This document shows positions 12,555 to 26,778 of a DNA stretch of 64,000 nucleotides, in pieces. The stretch is from assembly GCA_026874595.1 (NCBI GenBank), contig CM049314.1, forward strand, positions 25,617,729-25,681,728, read 5' to 3'. The translations under genes were made by a program, and so were the position numbers. Within the stretch, counting starts at the first letter, position 1. Every line of letters begins with the position of its first letter. The DNA comes from Sipunculus nudus (Eukaryota > Annelida > Sipuncula > Golfingiida > Sipunculidae). Under the pieces are notes generated by a model. The model saw only the letters and a list, made by a program, of their open reading frames with translations, was not told where the DNA came from and made no database searches.

Positions 12555-13025
12555 TATGATTCTGAAGAGGATTAGTTTTCTGCTTAAGGTAGCATTTGAT
12601 AGTTTTCATAGACATGCCTGTCTCGTCAGGTCTCGTTAAGTTTGGCGTGAATAAAAGAATATGCGAGATTTGACATAAACGATTATAATTCGGTTACTTT
12701 TCAGGTCGCATTTTCCAGCATATAATAGCGTTTGATATGTTTGCATAGAAACAGTTGTAAATCCGGTCAAATAAAGTCAAGTTCGGCGTCAAACGATAAT
12801 ATGTAGGATTTGACAAAACGGTTACAACTTTTTAGGCATGACAGGTCTAATTTTCTGTATGAGGTTGTATTTTATGAGTTTTCATAGTTACATTAAAAAC
12901 ACGTCAGATTTGGTGTCAAACGAGAAAATGCGTGATTTCAAAACACTTTTATCACTTAGTTCCTTTTTTTTTATTCTTCAGGTCTAGTTTTCTGCCACAG
13001 GTAGCATTTGACAAGATTAAAGGGA
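12555..13025 (+). repeat. Diverged tandem array, about 137-bp unit
   Basis: A block like 'aggtctagttttctgccac...gtagcatttgat' recurs at about 12,567, 12,702, 12,842 and 12,979. It contains 'gtcaaacgagaaaatgcgtg', which matches the core of the 148-bp array at 28.3 kb, so both belong to one satellite family. Confidence 0.75.
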
Positions 13026-13419
13026 CTCCGCCGTCTACTGCCATGGAGAATAAGTGATCATTAACAGCAATGCCATTAACTCTTTAACATGTTAGATAGA
13101 GAAGTCTGGATTACAGCAGTTGCAAGGTGGCGTTTGCTAAATTTTCAGTGACTAGACTACAAGTCTCCTCATAACCAGCCACATCAGATGTCTTGAAGAA
13201 AGAGATTTCACGAACATGATCCTACTTCTGTCACACGTTATGCTTTCGAAAGGCATGGTTTTCTACAAGTTGTGGTATTTTATGAATTTTACCTAATCCA
13301 ATCTTGTCAAACTTCGCCCGCCTGACCAGAAATTAGAATGCAGTTGATGGTTTACAGCTTATTACCACTTCTTAACTGTTGTTTTCTAATATTTCACCTG
13401 TGGCAGGACTTGTTGAATG

Positions 13420-13420
13420 A

Positions 13421-13471
<51 letters not shown>
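13420..13471. repeat. (TA)n microsatellite
   Basis: Pure TA tract of about 50 bp. Confidence 0.97.
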
Positions 13472-13475
<4 letters not shown>

Positions 13476-13499
13476 CTTAACTATACTAGTCCTGAGAAC

Positions 13500-14060
13500 A
13501 TGTTAAATGGAAAATATTTTCATAGATAGATAAAAATATGAAGACGTTTTGAATAAAGAATTTAAGTTTTTGTTACTTAATTGGTACAGGGCCTTAATTC
13601 AATGTATGTTAGGGAAGATTGTCCATTGCTATCTGCTTTTAAAATTTCAGGTGTTAAGCTCTACGGTTGAAAGACACTTCTTTTAACGAACGTCCAATTA
13701 ACCTCATGCACTGAGGAACGACTAACCAGACTAAAACTGTCTTAGACTTTTATTTTGTCTATATGAGCCTGCTGTGTATTGACTCTGTTAAAAAAATACC
13801 CATGCCTTGTGTGATAAATTTATATCATTATAATTATTAACATCCCTTTTGTTTATGTTTGTATTTTAAATGATATACCATTTTATTATTAAATGAAAGG
13901 GTAACATCGAATGAAACACAAAATGAACGAGTACTCCATCATTTCATGTGTCGTTAGAATGAGCATAGTAGATGCTTTACGCTTGTACATATATTATGGG
14001 GTATAACATAAACCTTATACGATTATTGGATTTATTTTTTTGCCAGAGATGCTACATTAA
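13500..14060. other. Non-coding DNA, nothing recognised
   Basis: AT-rich, without identifiable features. Confidence 0.4.
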
Positions 14061-14497
14061 GTTACATAATATTTATTAACGAGGGCTTCTCCTACACATG
14101 GCGGTGCAAAGATTTTGCAGGACGCTGCTTGTATGTTCAACTAAAAATCTGCATTCTGATGAACAATTTTTCATGGCGCCCGCTTCAAAATATGACAAAG
14201 TATATTGAGTAAGTTTATTCTGGAATATAACAGGCAAAGTCAATTTCATTGTACTCAAATATTTTGCCCTATTGGTGTGTTTTCACCTTGTCTGTATACA
14301 TGTTTTTTCTTGCTTTGTCGTTATAAACGAAAACGCCTTAATTTGTACAATATAGTTGTTTAAATTGTGTCAACAAATTACCATTTTTGCCCTGCCAAAT
14401 TACCATTTCGTAAGTTGAAATGACGCTTTATAACCATTTTTTTAGCATCTCTGTTTTAATCATAAAATAAACATATTAAATATACATATATATATAC

Positions 14498-14526
14498 ATT
14501 ATATATATATATATATATATATATAT
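14498..14526. repeat. (TA)n microsatellite
   Basis: Short TA tract. Confidence 0.9.
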
Positions 14527-15829
14527 TAATATGTGTGTTACTGTTATAAGGTAGTATAGCATGATTGGGACACAAGTTATTTTTCAGGTACACAAAACAA
14601 GCTTCTACTTGGCTTTAAGAGCTTTCTGTCTATATATGTAGTATCAAAAAACTTTATCAGTTTGTTCTCAGTTTCCGAAAACCTTACTTTTAGTATGGTT
14701 CATACTTTAACTGTGTATGTGTTCCTTTACCTCAAGGTACTTTGTCATTGTTACCAAGGGCTTTTTCTTAACACGGCGGTGCATATATTTTGCAACAGGC
14801 TGTTTGTAATTCTTATTAACATATTATATTGGCAACAAGAGCAGTCCACCTACAATGATGGCCGTAAATCGTTTTGCGGTCATAAATGTAAGTACGTATG
14901 CATAAACGAAGTGATTTATTCATCATTAAAAAGCAGGCGTCAACATTTTTCTGTTATAAATTATCGTTATGAATGCTTGTATGGTTACATGGTTTTAAAT
15001 TTGCAATTCCGTTCAGGCAGCTGAAACGGATTCCTATGACAATGTGTCATATCGCCCGGGCACGAGAATGTCCGAGGTAAATCGAGAATGTTCATAGTGT
15101 TATTCACAGACGATGTCAGTTTCATCCGACTTAAAAGAGTGGCCTTGTTGGGGCTTTTGGACCTGTTCGTACATGCATTTTTCTCGGTATTTTGGGCATA
15201 AAGTTGCAGCAAGAATGTATGTATGTAAGTGATAGCAGATAACGTTGGTCTAAATGTGTCTGACCCCGAAATTGTCATTAACATATGAAATGTATTTTCA
15301 GTATTAAAAATATTTGGTATCTTTTTAAACATAGTGCGGGAAAGACATTTTTAACCTTTTTCATTTTTGTAACATTCTTTTTGTAAAATAGGTTGAGCTA
15401 AGATATTCATGTATAAGTATTATAAGGTGGTATAGTTTAGTAAGATTTTTTATCTGTACATGTTATATTTAACGTGCACTGAACTGTACATGTGCTATGT
15501 CACGTGATTGATGCTCATTAATGCCACTGGGAGCTACCATTTATATATGCGTCATTAAAAACAAATCTTTTTCTCAGTTTGTTCTGAGTTTTAAGAGCGA
15601 TAGGAAAACAGAGATTTTGATGTGGCTGTTAATTGTATGTATTTACCTTCTTTAAAAAATGTATTTTTAGAGCATTGACTCCTTTTTTACCATTCATCTG
15701 TGCCAGGTGATTATAAGGTATGAAAGAAAATACAGATGTTGCTATTTGCTGTTGTAGTTGATATAAATATCTTAGCCTATAATTCAGAGAATTATATTTA
15801 ACATATTGCAATGAAATATATTAATATAT

Positions 15830-15832
<3 letters not shown>

Positions 15833-15868
<36 letters not shown>
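15833..15868. repeat. (GA)n microsatellite
   Basis: Pure GA tract of about 36 bp. Confidence 0.97.
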
Positions 15869-15871
<3 letters not shown>

Positions 15872-17174
15872 TCGCTCCATTTATGAGTTAACTATGAAAT
15901 ATGATTTCGAAACCTGGTTTGGAATTAACTTATACTGGAACATAACATTTTATTTTGTGAAACCTCATACTTAATTGTAATATATCTGAAATGTGATTAA
16001 GTATATATATTTGAAATGCGTCATACAAACGCCCACATATTTACAAATGTGTCATACAGGCTCTGTGCGTCTGCGAGTCACCCCCACCCTAGAAAGTAAA
16101 CTGACGCCATTGAGCAACATTGTATCATTTATTTAATTTGTAAGCAAATACTTATACAGAATTACAATCATGGCCTATTCTTTTAACAAGGCCCTGGTTA
16201 AAATGACAAGAGTTTTGAAACATTTAAAAATTGAAAATGAGGTTAGGTTACAACATGCATGTAATTATGTAGTATGACAAATGTACAATAACAAATAATT
16301 ACAATAAACTGAACTCTAACTATCATGCATCCTATAGCGGTCCTCTGGATAATAAATGATTGAGGCGTGTCTTACAATGTACATAGGGAAGAGGTTCGTA
16401 ATTTCTGTTGGTAGACTATACCATGAATTAGAACAGAATAACTTAAACGAATTTCAATTTAAAATGTCCGTCCGGACCTTTGGTAAACTGGATGACAAGG
16501 CAGTGGGTGTCCTTGTGCAATGAGTTTGAATGTGTGAACTCATTACTCATGCATGAGATGCATTGATTGTTTAAACATTTCATATCATTATCACGAATGG
16601 TCACATGCTGTATATAAACTGTACTTATTTATGGTAAAAAAAAATAAAATAAAATAGAAAATTAATTCCATTTTGTATGTGAATGTAACGCCTCCATGTT
16701 GGCAAATAGTCGTACAGTATTGTACGGAAACATACAGGTAACATGCCCTAATTTTGCTTCTTTAGATGTCTCAGGTAAGTTCTTATATCTTATGACACAT
16801 GAATGTTAACTATTATCACGGTATATATCAGACATATGGACAATCCGTTCTCTGTTTATATACAGCCAATAGTGTTGCTCCACTTGCACATTAATTACTT
16901 TCAATGAGTATTGTGATATATAAGGCCTTGGGGCTGGGTACCAATTATCTATGTTTATTGTACTCGGATACTGTATGTATGTACATGTCACAATAAAAAA
17001 ACTTTCTTCGTTCTGCCTAGACACATCGAAGGTAAGGATTCCATTATGTTTTGTTTATTAATAACTTCTCATTTGGGAATTAAATAAAATAGCAAATGTT
17101 TTGTCGGAGAGAGAAGAAAGGCATGGTTATGAGTGACTAATTGGTTAGGGTGCGTTCATGGTAAACAAAGAATC

Positions 17175-17440
17175 AGGTGTGCAAAACATCGCGCCGGATG
17201 GGTAAGATCCTTGCCGGTATTAGTTATGTAACTGGTCATCACGGCCGAAGGTATGATTGTTGGACCGTGCACAACTGGTATGCAAACATTAAATAGACAT
17301 GACCTCGAGTCGCGCGTCAGAGCCATCGTGCTTCGATGAGTAATCGCTTTGCCGGTATTAATTATGTATAACTACGATATTACGTATCATCACGCCCCAA
17401 TCACGATTGACGAGCCGTGCACTATTATCTATTATATATT
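17175..17440 (+). repeat. Two-copy tandem duplication, about 138 bp
   Basis: 'ttgccggtattagttatg...catcacg...gccgtgcac' type sequence occurs at 17,213 and again at 17,351. Confidence 0.7.
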
Positions 17441-17553
17441 AACTATTATCTAAACATTCAGGACGCTAAGAAAATCTTGTTTATTATTATATTTAACGTC
17501 ATGACGGTCTGAGAAGCATTTGTAAATGGTATTTGAAAGGCCCACTGGAAGCA

Positions 17554-17555
<2 letters not shown>

Positions 17556-17600
<45 letters not shown>
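17556..17600. repeat. (TA)n microsatellite
   Basis: Pure TA tract. Confidence 0.97.
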
Positions 17601-17602
<2 letters not shown>

Positions 17603-19184
17603 TTATTTACATGATAAATATACATGTAAAACACACACACTTTCATTATATAACGTGTATATGAATTATGTGTGCCCATTGGTTGCATGTATCCTTATGT
17701 GTATTACTGTTTTCTGGTTGACACGGGATATTTTTTTAAAATATATAACGAGATACTGGGTAAATTCACTTAATGATCTTACTTGAGTGTTTTAAACTGT
17801 ATACTTTTTCCAATTTGGTTTGATAATCAAAAATGAAACAAAATTTTTGAATAGAGGAAGCACTGTAGCAGTTTTAAAATGGTACTTATAACATGTAGGT
17901 ATTTAATACAACTTTTAAGATTTTGTCAGAGATGCTACCTAAGTAACGCTATCCTTATTATTCAGGGCATTTTCTACACAAGGGGGTGCATATATTTTGC
18001 AGCAGGTTGTTTGTAATTTAAAGTTACATATCATACTAGCGAACAGAGCAGCCCACCTACAACGATTGCCATAAATCGTTTTGTGGTCAGAGTGTATGCA
18101 CGTATACGTAATCAAAGCTGGTACGTAATTGGTAAAAATCAGACGACTATATTCTTCCCTCATGAATTGCTGTTATGAATGCTGCCTAGTATGGTTTCAT
18201 GGTTTTAAATTTGCAACGTAATCCGAAGGACAGTTTTTCATGTCGATGAGCAAATGTCAAAGTAGAATTTAGGACGCTGATTGAGTGGTGTTTTACAGAC
18301 TATGTCAGTACCATCTGACTTAAATATGTTTAATTATTGGTGTCTTTTGGTCCTGTTCGGTTTGTTGGACATGAAATGTGGCAGCCATTATATGTTTGAT
18401 AGAAGATTACGTTGTTCTAAATGTGAAAGCTCCGGTGACTTGTATCCTTCATTCCTACACGGAGAGGGTTCCCAGCTAGGGGAAGGACTCGCTCCAGGGG
18501 TCTTGGCGTTGAAACGTTTACGGGAGACAGAAACCTTTATTTTCTTGCTTAAGAAGCATCAAACCATGACGTTCTGTGAAGGAGAGCACTCTTTAAAAAA
18601 AAATCATTTTTTATTATATTTGGGATAAAGACATCTATAACTACTTCTTTTCTCTTTAAGCAAGCATGCCCATATTTGTTATTAGGAGCTATCTTAAAAC
18701 ATATGTGGTATAAAAAAAAAATTTTCTCAGTATGTTCTCCGTTTCAAAAGCGATAAAAGAATAGAGAGGTTGCTGTTGTTGTCATGAATTTTAATCTTTT
18801 ACCCTCTTTCAAAACAATGTAATCTTCTTTTTAGGAATACGTGCACCTTCCTTTAAATTAAACGTTAACAGGTCACAAGAGGATAGAAGAATAGAGATGT
18901 TGCTCTTCTTTAATCTCTTATCCTCTTTTTAAAACTATGTAATCGTTTTCTCAAGAGCGCGGACTCCTTTTTACCAATTTACCTCACATACTTCACATAA
19001 TACTTCACATATCTGTAAAAGCAAGAGTAGTTCATATTTCTTCATTGCCAGATTTATTATACAAATAATCATTATCATGTTAAATTTTGATTAAACATTG
19101 TAATAATCAGGATCATGGATTTTTTTAAAATAAATGTGACTGCTCCAACTCCTGTTGAATTCAAAAAGTAATATATTTTTTGTG

Positions 19185-19262
19185 GAAGTAACCGCTTCCA
19201 TTTTTATGGTTTGTTATCTAATTCTTTATCTGAGTATTGTACTTCTGCAGAGTTCTATTTCA
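19185..19262 (-). mobile_element. SINE family A, 3' end fragment
   Basis: The small hairpin 'tggaagtaaccgcttcca' and the nearby 'cttctgcagagttcta' match the 3' end of the minus-strand copy at 567-640. The tRNA head is absent. Confidence 0.6.
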
Positions 19263-19659
19263 GTTTCAGTTTGAATTGAAACAATATTTTTAATAGTCCG
19301 TCCGATCTTCGGTAAACTGTGTGTCCCTGCGGTAAACTGAGTGTCCCTGCTGTGTGTGATCTTGTGCAATGAGTGTGCATATGTGTATTATTCATTGATG
19401 CACTGATCGTTTTAACATTGTATATATCATTACCATGGTTATATGGTGTTTCATCAGTGTCACAGTAATAATCATGGATTCCTTTTATTAAAACATTTTA
19501 TTAAAATAAGAGTGACTGCTGTCCCTCTTGTTGAATTCCTCAAGTCATATATTTGATAAGTACTCTGAAGTAATATGTACGCATTTTTCATATTCATGCG
19601 GGAAGGTAAAAGTTTGGTTCATAATCTGCTATAAACGACAATGTTTATCTCAAATAGCA

Positions 19660-20260
19660 TTAAACATTGTCTTCCTTTTCCTTGTCTTTTGGCAGCTTTT
19701 CTAAGCGGGATGTATACAGCTAAAGCAACCGTTACAGAAGCTAGACTGTTATTGCCTCCGCCAGGAGGGTATGTCTTCCTCCCTTTTCGTGTGTGTTTGT
19801 TCACAACGATATCTCATACATTTTCAGGCCATTTCGGGAATAGGCCATAAAAATTATCTAGATTTTGGTTTGGATCTGGCACATGATCCGGATTAAGTAA
19901 CGTCATCAATGTATAGTCACCTATGCTCGAATAAATCTGGGAATATGGGCGAATAAAGGATTGTGAAAACTGTTTTTGGAATATATCACATTTCGTACAA
20001 ACAGGATGCACACAGCCAACGCAGCCTAACAGAATCTGTATTGTAATTGTATCCACCCGGAGGGTATGCTTTAATTCTTGTTTGTGTGTGTGTGTTTGTT
20101 TACAACATAAACATATTTTTATCAAATTTTCAGGGCATTTCGGGAATAGGTTAATGAAAAACCGATAAGATTTTTGTTTGGATCCTGCACATGGTCCAGA
20201 TTCACAAGAATATTCACTTATATACGGATGTAGCTGGGAATATGGGCCAAATAATTAAAT
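19660..20260. repeat. Dispersed repeat, two adjacent diverged copies
   Basis: Two copies of 'cc-ggagggtatg...tgtgtgtttgtt-acaac...tttcagg-catttcgggaatagg' at about 19,760-19,880 and 20,050-20,200. This phrase order is common in dispersed invertebrate repeats; class unknown. A trace is present near 21,640. Confidence 0.6.
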
Positions 20261-20264
20261 GCAA

Positions 20265-21540
20265 ACACGGTTTTAGGAGAATTCCACTAAATTCTAAACA
20301 TGTATATTGGTTGATGCCATATATTAAGTTTATTGGTTCATGCCTCGTTATATAATAAATACCTGGTTATACATGAACAAATCCTTAAGAAAGCCTATTG
20401 TTAAGGCATTGGCCTCAATCAATTTGAGAATTTTTGCCAAGTGATCTTAACCTCCTTTAGCTAGCAAGAGAGAACATGCAAAAATATCCATTCGAAAACA
20501 AACATGATCTAAGGCTCGAAAGAGTCCGACGAGACAGAAAACTTATCGGACCCCAAAATATTTTACTATATTCAGCAGAATGTTAGTAAACAGCATTATA
20601 CATTTTACATCATGCAATATACACATATTACTTTCTTAAAATGTCATATTAACGAAGAATCGCTCATGTTTGAATGAACTAGCTGATGCGATCATTCTTT
20701 ATCTGCACAGTAAATACATTAGTTGTGTGATTCCGGCCAAATTTGATTGAGACTGCACAAACAAGTTCCCGTTGAATAGGGCCGCAGTAAACAGTAGTCG
20801 GTTAACCCGGCAATGATCATAGCAATGTTATTCAAAAATATGTATTTTCCTAATAGTATGACAATCGAAAGTCCGGTGAGATAACAACACAATAAATAAA
20901 CCAAAACTCGCAGCCAGGCTTTATTATTGAAAGCAAATTTTTTATGTATTCTTCACTTCATATGGTTTATCACTTACGATATGATCATTCACTAAGCTTA
21001 AATGGCAATTTGTTTCAGTTACGGTCCAACTCTCTTAAGAAATCTAAAAAGAAATGTTGAATTAGTTCAATAATGCTGCTTTAATATACACTATTCTAAA
21101 GTAAATTACAGTTTTATAGAAGTGCATTGAGCCTGCAAAGGGTTGCCTTTTATCCTGTCATCGTAGAAAAATATCCACATTGTAAAATCAATATTACAAC
21201 AAAAAAACTTGGTTTTTATTATTTATAATCCGAAAACATATTATTTTTCGAAATTATTTACTGTTAAGCTATATTTATGTTGACGCCCCTTACCTTATCC
21301 AATGAATTAAGCATGATACACGATTATGATATGCATTGTTAAAAATTATAGAACATCTTAGAAAACACTTATCCCGTTTAAATCCGCATTTTGTGATACA
21401 TGGTTATTTGAAATTAACGAAAGTTTTCTTGATAGGTTTCGTTGGGACTTTAAGTATGTCAGTCAAGGGACTTTACAGGAATGCGTGGTGGCAAAATAAT
21501 TTCGTTTTTGGTGTTATATTTGGCTAAAGTTACTCGACTA
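20265..21540. other. Non-coding DNA, nothing recognised
   Basis: Lies within the duplication cluster, but I cannot match it to the other units. No genes seen. Confidence 0.4.
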
Positions 21541-23255
21541 ACTGGCTCATTCCTGAAATGCCATGCCATTTACATGATTTCGTTCATGATTCCATGAGAT
21601 ATGTAGTGAACTAACGCACACACACACACACGAACGGGGATGTATGTATACCCTCCTAGCTGAGACAATAAGCATACTAACAATATGAGCAGCTCACTCA
21701 TAAAGATGGCCGTAAATCGTTTGCGGTCAGAAACGGATGTATACGGAGAGAAAGGTGTATACATGAACAAAGTGATTAATCAATCGGGAAAAAAGGAGAC
21801 GTCAACATTCTTACCTCACGAACTGTTGTTATGATTGCTTGTATATGGTTATGATTGCTTGTATATGGTCACATGGTTTAAATTTTAAATTCCGTTCAGG
21901 CAGATGAAACGGATACCAACTTGCAGTTTTTCCTGTCGCCCGCGGAACGAAAATTACCAAGGTAGTTGGAAAACGTGCATAGTGGTATATCACAGACGAT
22001 ATTAGTTTCATCTAGTTTAGATATTTCTCTTATTGATATTTTTGTCCCTGTTCGTATACGTGTATCTTTTCTCAGTTTATTTGATATAAACGAATCAGCC
22101 GTAATGTGTACGACAAAGGATAATACTTTAAATGTGTATCTACGCGACTAGTCATTACTAGATGAAGGTGTATCCCTCTTGAGGGAAGGACCTAGGCCAG
22201 GGATCGCTGGATAAACCATCTATCTTCTGGCAAAACAATTGTCACACTACGTCACTCTGGGAAGGTGACAGGCCCTACAAAAACACATTTTTGTAATCTC
22301 AAATGACACTTATTAAATCCGTTTAACTCTTTTAACAACACTTTGTTTTATCATTAAAATGTCATGTGTGTATTAATATGAAGCAGAGTCGAGTAAAAGC
22401 AAGAAGGGGACACAATTTTCCTATATGTTAGGAGCTATCTATATACATATATGTGGTATTAACACCATATCTTCTTGCAGTCTGTCAAAGAATATAAGAA
22501 AATAGAGATCTTGCTATTTATAATTCCTTTTTGATAAAACAATGCATTCTTTCAAGAGCACCTGCTCTTTTTGTCTGATTTACATATTTTATATTTTAGT
22601 TGCGCGTGATGCAGAGAACCTTGCTTTTAGTGTGGTTCATAATTTACCTCAACAGTGTGCGTAATGCATTGGTAACATAATACTGGCAACACTGGTATTA
22701 TTTATTTGATTATAAGTAAATATTTATGCAGGGTGACATGTTCAGGCATGGCTTGGATTCCATAGGGCTGTAGTGACAAAGGACAACAGTTATAAAACCT
22801 TCAGGCATTAAAAATGAGGTAAAAGTGACCATATGCATGCAATAATGTAAAAAGACAAATGTAAAATAACAGATAACAAAAAACTGAATTCTAACTAACA
22901 CATATCGAATACTAGTCCACTTGATATTAAGTGATTGAGGCGTGTTTATAATGTATATGGGGTATGCTTTTTAATAATTGTTGGTAGACAAGTCCATAAT
23001 TTTGGACCCTTGATGTGAAATAAATTTCTTAAATCTTCGGTAAACTTAGTGTCCCTGCTATGCGAGATCTTATGCCATGAGTGTGCATATGGGAATCGGT
23101 CTGTCGTGTGTGGAGGGCTTTTATTTTTGTAACATTGTTTATATCTTTATCATGGTTATCTGGTGTTTAGTCAGTGTGGCAGTCATGATCATGGATTCTT
23201 TTTATTTAAAATAAGAGTGGCTGCATCACTTTTGTTGAATTCCTTAGGTCATATA

Positions 23256-23635
23256 CTGTGGTTGGCTTTCTTTTCGCGAGGCTGAAATTTCGCCATACCT
23301 TTATTTTGAACGTTTCGCGAGGGTTTCATTTTTGAGGGCTTCAATTTCTGCACCAGAACCTGTAAAATCGAAGTATAGCAGGATCTGTATTGATTTAAAG
23401 TTGAGAAAAAATTGCTACAATGCCTAACTGATTTCTGGTTCAGTTATTAAATTAGGACTTGGGTCACAGTCAATATGTATCACACTCTGTGTGATTAGGT
23501 TGCTGATGAGGTTTTTTTCAGGGGTCATTTTAGTTGATGGGGCATCTTTTTCCCCGAGGATTTCATATTCGCGATTATTACACATTCGCGAATATTGCGA
23601 AATTAGAACTCTCGCGAATAAAACGGCAACCAAAG
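23256..23635. mobile_element. MITE with TA target duplication (CTGTGGTTG type)
   Basis: About 380 bp between TA dinucleotides at 23,254-23,255 and 23,636-23,637. The left end CTGTGGTTGGCT and the inverted right end CTTTGGTTGCCG form short imperfect TIRs. Several TTCGCGA motifs lie inside in both orientations. The same family hosts the pogo-like insertion at 35.8-39.6 kb. TA duplication suggests the Tc1/mariner superfamily. Confidence 0.75.
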
Positions 23636-25757
23636 TATTCAATAGCTGAACCAAAGTAATTTGTAATTTTTTCTATTCATACAGGGGAAAAGCTAAAGGC
23701 TGGGTTCATAATCTGATATTACTAACAATACCTATCCCATTTGACATTACCCTTTGAGCTAGTGGTCTATCTCGTTTGTGTTAGCTTTTATTCAGCCCGG
23801 TGCAAACGGCCCGAGCAACCATAATAGAAGTAAGATTGTGAGAGGCTACCTTAAGTTACTTCATCCATATTACTGAGAGCTTTTCTTACACATAGCGTTG
23901 CATTTATTTTGCTGCACGTTGTTTGTTATTTGAATAAACAAATCATACTGACATTAAGAGCAGCTCACAATGACCGCCATAAATCGTTTTGCGGTCAGAC
24001 TTGTAAGTATGTATGCATTCACAAAGTGATTTATAAATATTTACAAAGCAGACGTTAACTTTTTTGCTTCATAAATTACCGTTATGAATGCTTGTATGGT
24101 TACATGGTTTTAAATTTGCAATTCCGTTCAGGCAGCTGAAACGCATTCCTATGTAAAATTTTCATGCCGCCTTCATACGAGAATGTCCGAAGTTAAATTG
24201 AGTACGTTCATAGTGGTGTGTCACAGACTATATTAGTTTCAAATGATTTAGATATTTTCCTGATTCATATATTTTGTCCCTGTTCATATACACGTATCTT
24301 TTCTCGGTTAATTTGATATAAACGTGACAGTCCTAATGTGTACGACAGAAAATAATGTTCAAAATGTGTACCTACGTAATTTTTAGGCATATTTTTTCTA
24401 TTCATAGAGGGGGAAAGCTAAAGGTTGAGTTAATAATCTGATATTACCAGTGATACCTATCCCATTTGACATTACCCTTTGAGCAAGTGGTTTCTCTCGT
24501 TTGTTTTAGCTTTTTATTAGCCCGGTGCACATGTCCCGAGCAACCATAACACAAGCTAGTTTGTGAGAGGATACCTTAAGTTACTTTATCCTTATTACTG
24601 AGAGCTTTTCCTACACATAGCGGCGCATATCTTTTGCAGCACGTTGTTTGTTATTTAAAAAAAAATATCATGCTGGCAATAAGAGCAGCCCACCAACAAC
24701 AATGGCCGTAAATCGATTTGCGGTCAGAATTGTATGCACTAACAAAGTGATCTGTAAATCTTTACAAAGTAGACGTCAACATTTTTCCTTCATAAATTAC
24801 CATTATGAATGCTTGTATCGTTACATGGTTTTAAATTTGCAATTCCGTTCAGGCAGCTGAAACGCATTCCTATGTACAGTTTTTCATGTCACCTTAAATT
24901 GAGTACGTCCATCTTGGTACATCACAGACGGTGTCGACATGTTAGTTTCATCCGATTTATATATTTTTTCCTTATTGGTGTCTTTAAGCCCTGTTCATAC
25001 ATGCCTTTCTTCTCGCTTTATTGGGCATAAACGTAGCAGCCATAAATGAGTCAGCCCCCATGAATAGTATCCATTCATTCCAATACGAAGATGATTTCCT
25101 CGTGTGACCGCCAGGGGAACCATATATTTTCTTGCTCAACAAATATCACACCACAACGCTCTGAGGAGACAAGCCTTGAAAAATCATCCTCTTTGTGTTT
25201 TTTATAGTTTTTATGTTACCCTTCTCTTTAAAGCAATCTTATCTTATTTTCAAGAGCACTGACGCCTTGTTCAGCCATTTATCTTTGACAGGCTTGCAGT
25301 CATCACTACAAACATGAGAGCATTTAATTTTTTTCAACTAACATATTCTTTTTTTTAATAGCGTGTGATGCAGGGAACAATACTTGAAACATTCATTTTT
25401 CTCCACTTCCATCATATATTTGATAATTGTAATATGTACGCAGTTTTCTAGTGCATAAAAGTAGATAAGGTAAAAACTGGATTGGACGTTGTCTTCCTGG
25501 TCCTTCGAGGGCCTGTTCATTCTTAAAGCTTTACTCAGGTCCCCGTTGTGCATACAGCCCAAGCAACCATACCTAGGCTAGACCGTTATTCGTTCTAAAT
25601 TAACCTGCTGTCCATGACCAGGATCGATTCACTCCAGATTGGAGAATGTACAATCTTATGATAAAGGACTTGGCGTTGAGTATTAATACAATAGGCGGTC
25701 AGATCGGGACAAGAATAACCTTGTCAACCACCAGACAGTGGAATTATGCCAACTAGC

Positions 25758-25761
<4 letters not shown>

Positions 25762-25824
<63 letters not shown>
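25762..25824. repeat. (TA)n microsatellite
   Basis: Pure TA tract of about 60 bp. Confidence 0.97.
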
Positions 25825-25829
<5 letters not shown>

Positions 25830-25830
<1 letters not shown>

Positions 25831-26715
25831 TTTATATGCCAGGGTTTAATAATTTTGAGTTCGAATAAATCGGACTGTCTACGCCAAATCCTTCAAAATT
25901 GTGTCATGTTGTTATATATGTATAATTATTATTCGTGATCTCATATTCTGAGTGCCGCATTTTTTGTTTCTGAACATAAAGTACATGAAGGTTATATAAT
26001 GGCTTTAAATAAATTGTGTTTCGTCTAAAATTGCACCACACTTTTTTATTCATCATCAGTTGATAGAGCAAGCCGGGGCCATTTGTATTTAACACTGAAT
26101 ATAATACTCGGTGAGACCTTTCGAATAATACAGGAATGACACGGATATATATATTTAATGACCTTTGGCTTTCTCAAGTGTAGCCCTTTTCACCACTTTA
26201 TGACTTTTTCTCACAATTCAGTCCCTCAAACATTTATATTGCCAGCATATATTTAAGGATCGGCCATTGAGATATTAAAAATAAAGATGTGTGTATGTAT
26301 GTGTGTGTGTGGGGGGGGGTGTTAAATATAACAATACAAGTACTGAATACAGGCAAATAAATTGATTGTTTAATGATTCAGATAGATTGAACTAACGGTT
26401 GAAGGTATTGGTACAAATTTCTTGAATTCAAATCTGACTATAACGTACAGTGTTTGCTATTGATAGTTAAATCCTTTATCCAGACAATTTTAGCATGTCA
26501 TAACAATTAGTGTACACTCATTTTGTTGAATGGTGCCGCACTGTTAATAACTTTTAATATTAAGGGAATTGTTTTGGTATAATTGTGATAGATATTATAG
26601 GTCTTTCGCCGGTGTAGAAATTTCAGATTACCCCCTCTTCAGATTATGGGGATAAACTTGAAACCGATTTCAACTTTCAGCCGGGAGAACTGATAATCGT
26701 TTGCACGTTTCTTTC
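25830..26715. other. Non-coding DNA, nothing recognised
   Basis: AT-rich, with a short TG tract and a G-run near 26,290-26,320. Confidence 0.4.
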
Positions 26716-26718
26716 AGT

Positions 26719-26778
<60 letters not shown>
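26719..26778. repeat. Compound (CA)n(TA)n microsatellite
   Basis: About 38 bp of CA followed by TA. Poly-G runs follow near 26,808-26,820 and 26,855-26,865. Confidence 0.95.

Larger units (their letters stand above)
14060..25560 (+). repeat. Cluster of degenerate same-orientation duplications
   Basis: A module with 'gcatatattttgcagcaggttg', then 'atggccgtaaatcg...gcggtcag', then 'cttgtatggttacatgg' and 'aattccgttcaggcagctga' recurs at about 14,080 (head only), 14,750-15,330, 17,930-18,460, 21,640-22,150 (head diverged), 23,870-24,390 and 24,600-25,140. Two further modules repeat in the same order: a 'ggagctat...atatgtggtat...agagcg' block (15,520, 18,690, 22,420) and a 'gattgaggcgtgt...ggtaaact...gtgtcc' block (16,360, 19,300, 22,930). 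The unit is therefore about 3.2-3.6 kb in the earlier copies and shorter later. Frames such as SRRQHFS-INY-YECLY are shared between 14.9 and 24.8 kb, but broken elsewhere. I see no known transposon domain. Confidence 0.75.

Noticed and set aside
14662-15024. 120-codon frame similar to one at 24,648-24,860
   Set aside because: The similarity is explained by duplicated DNA; the frame is broken in the copies at 17.9, 21.7 and 23.9 kb.
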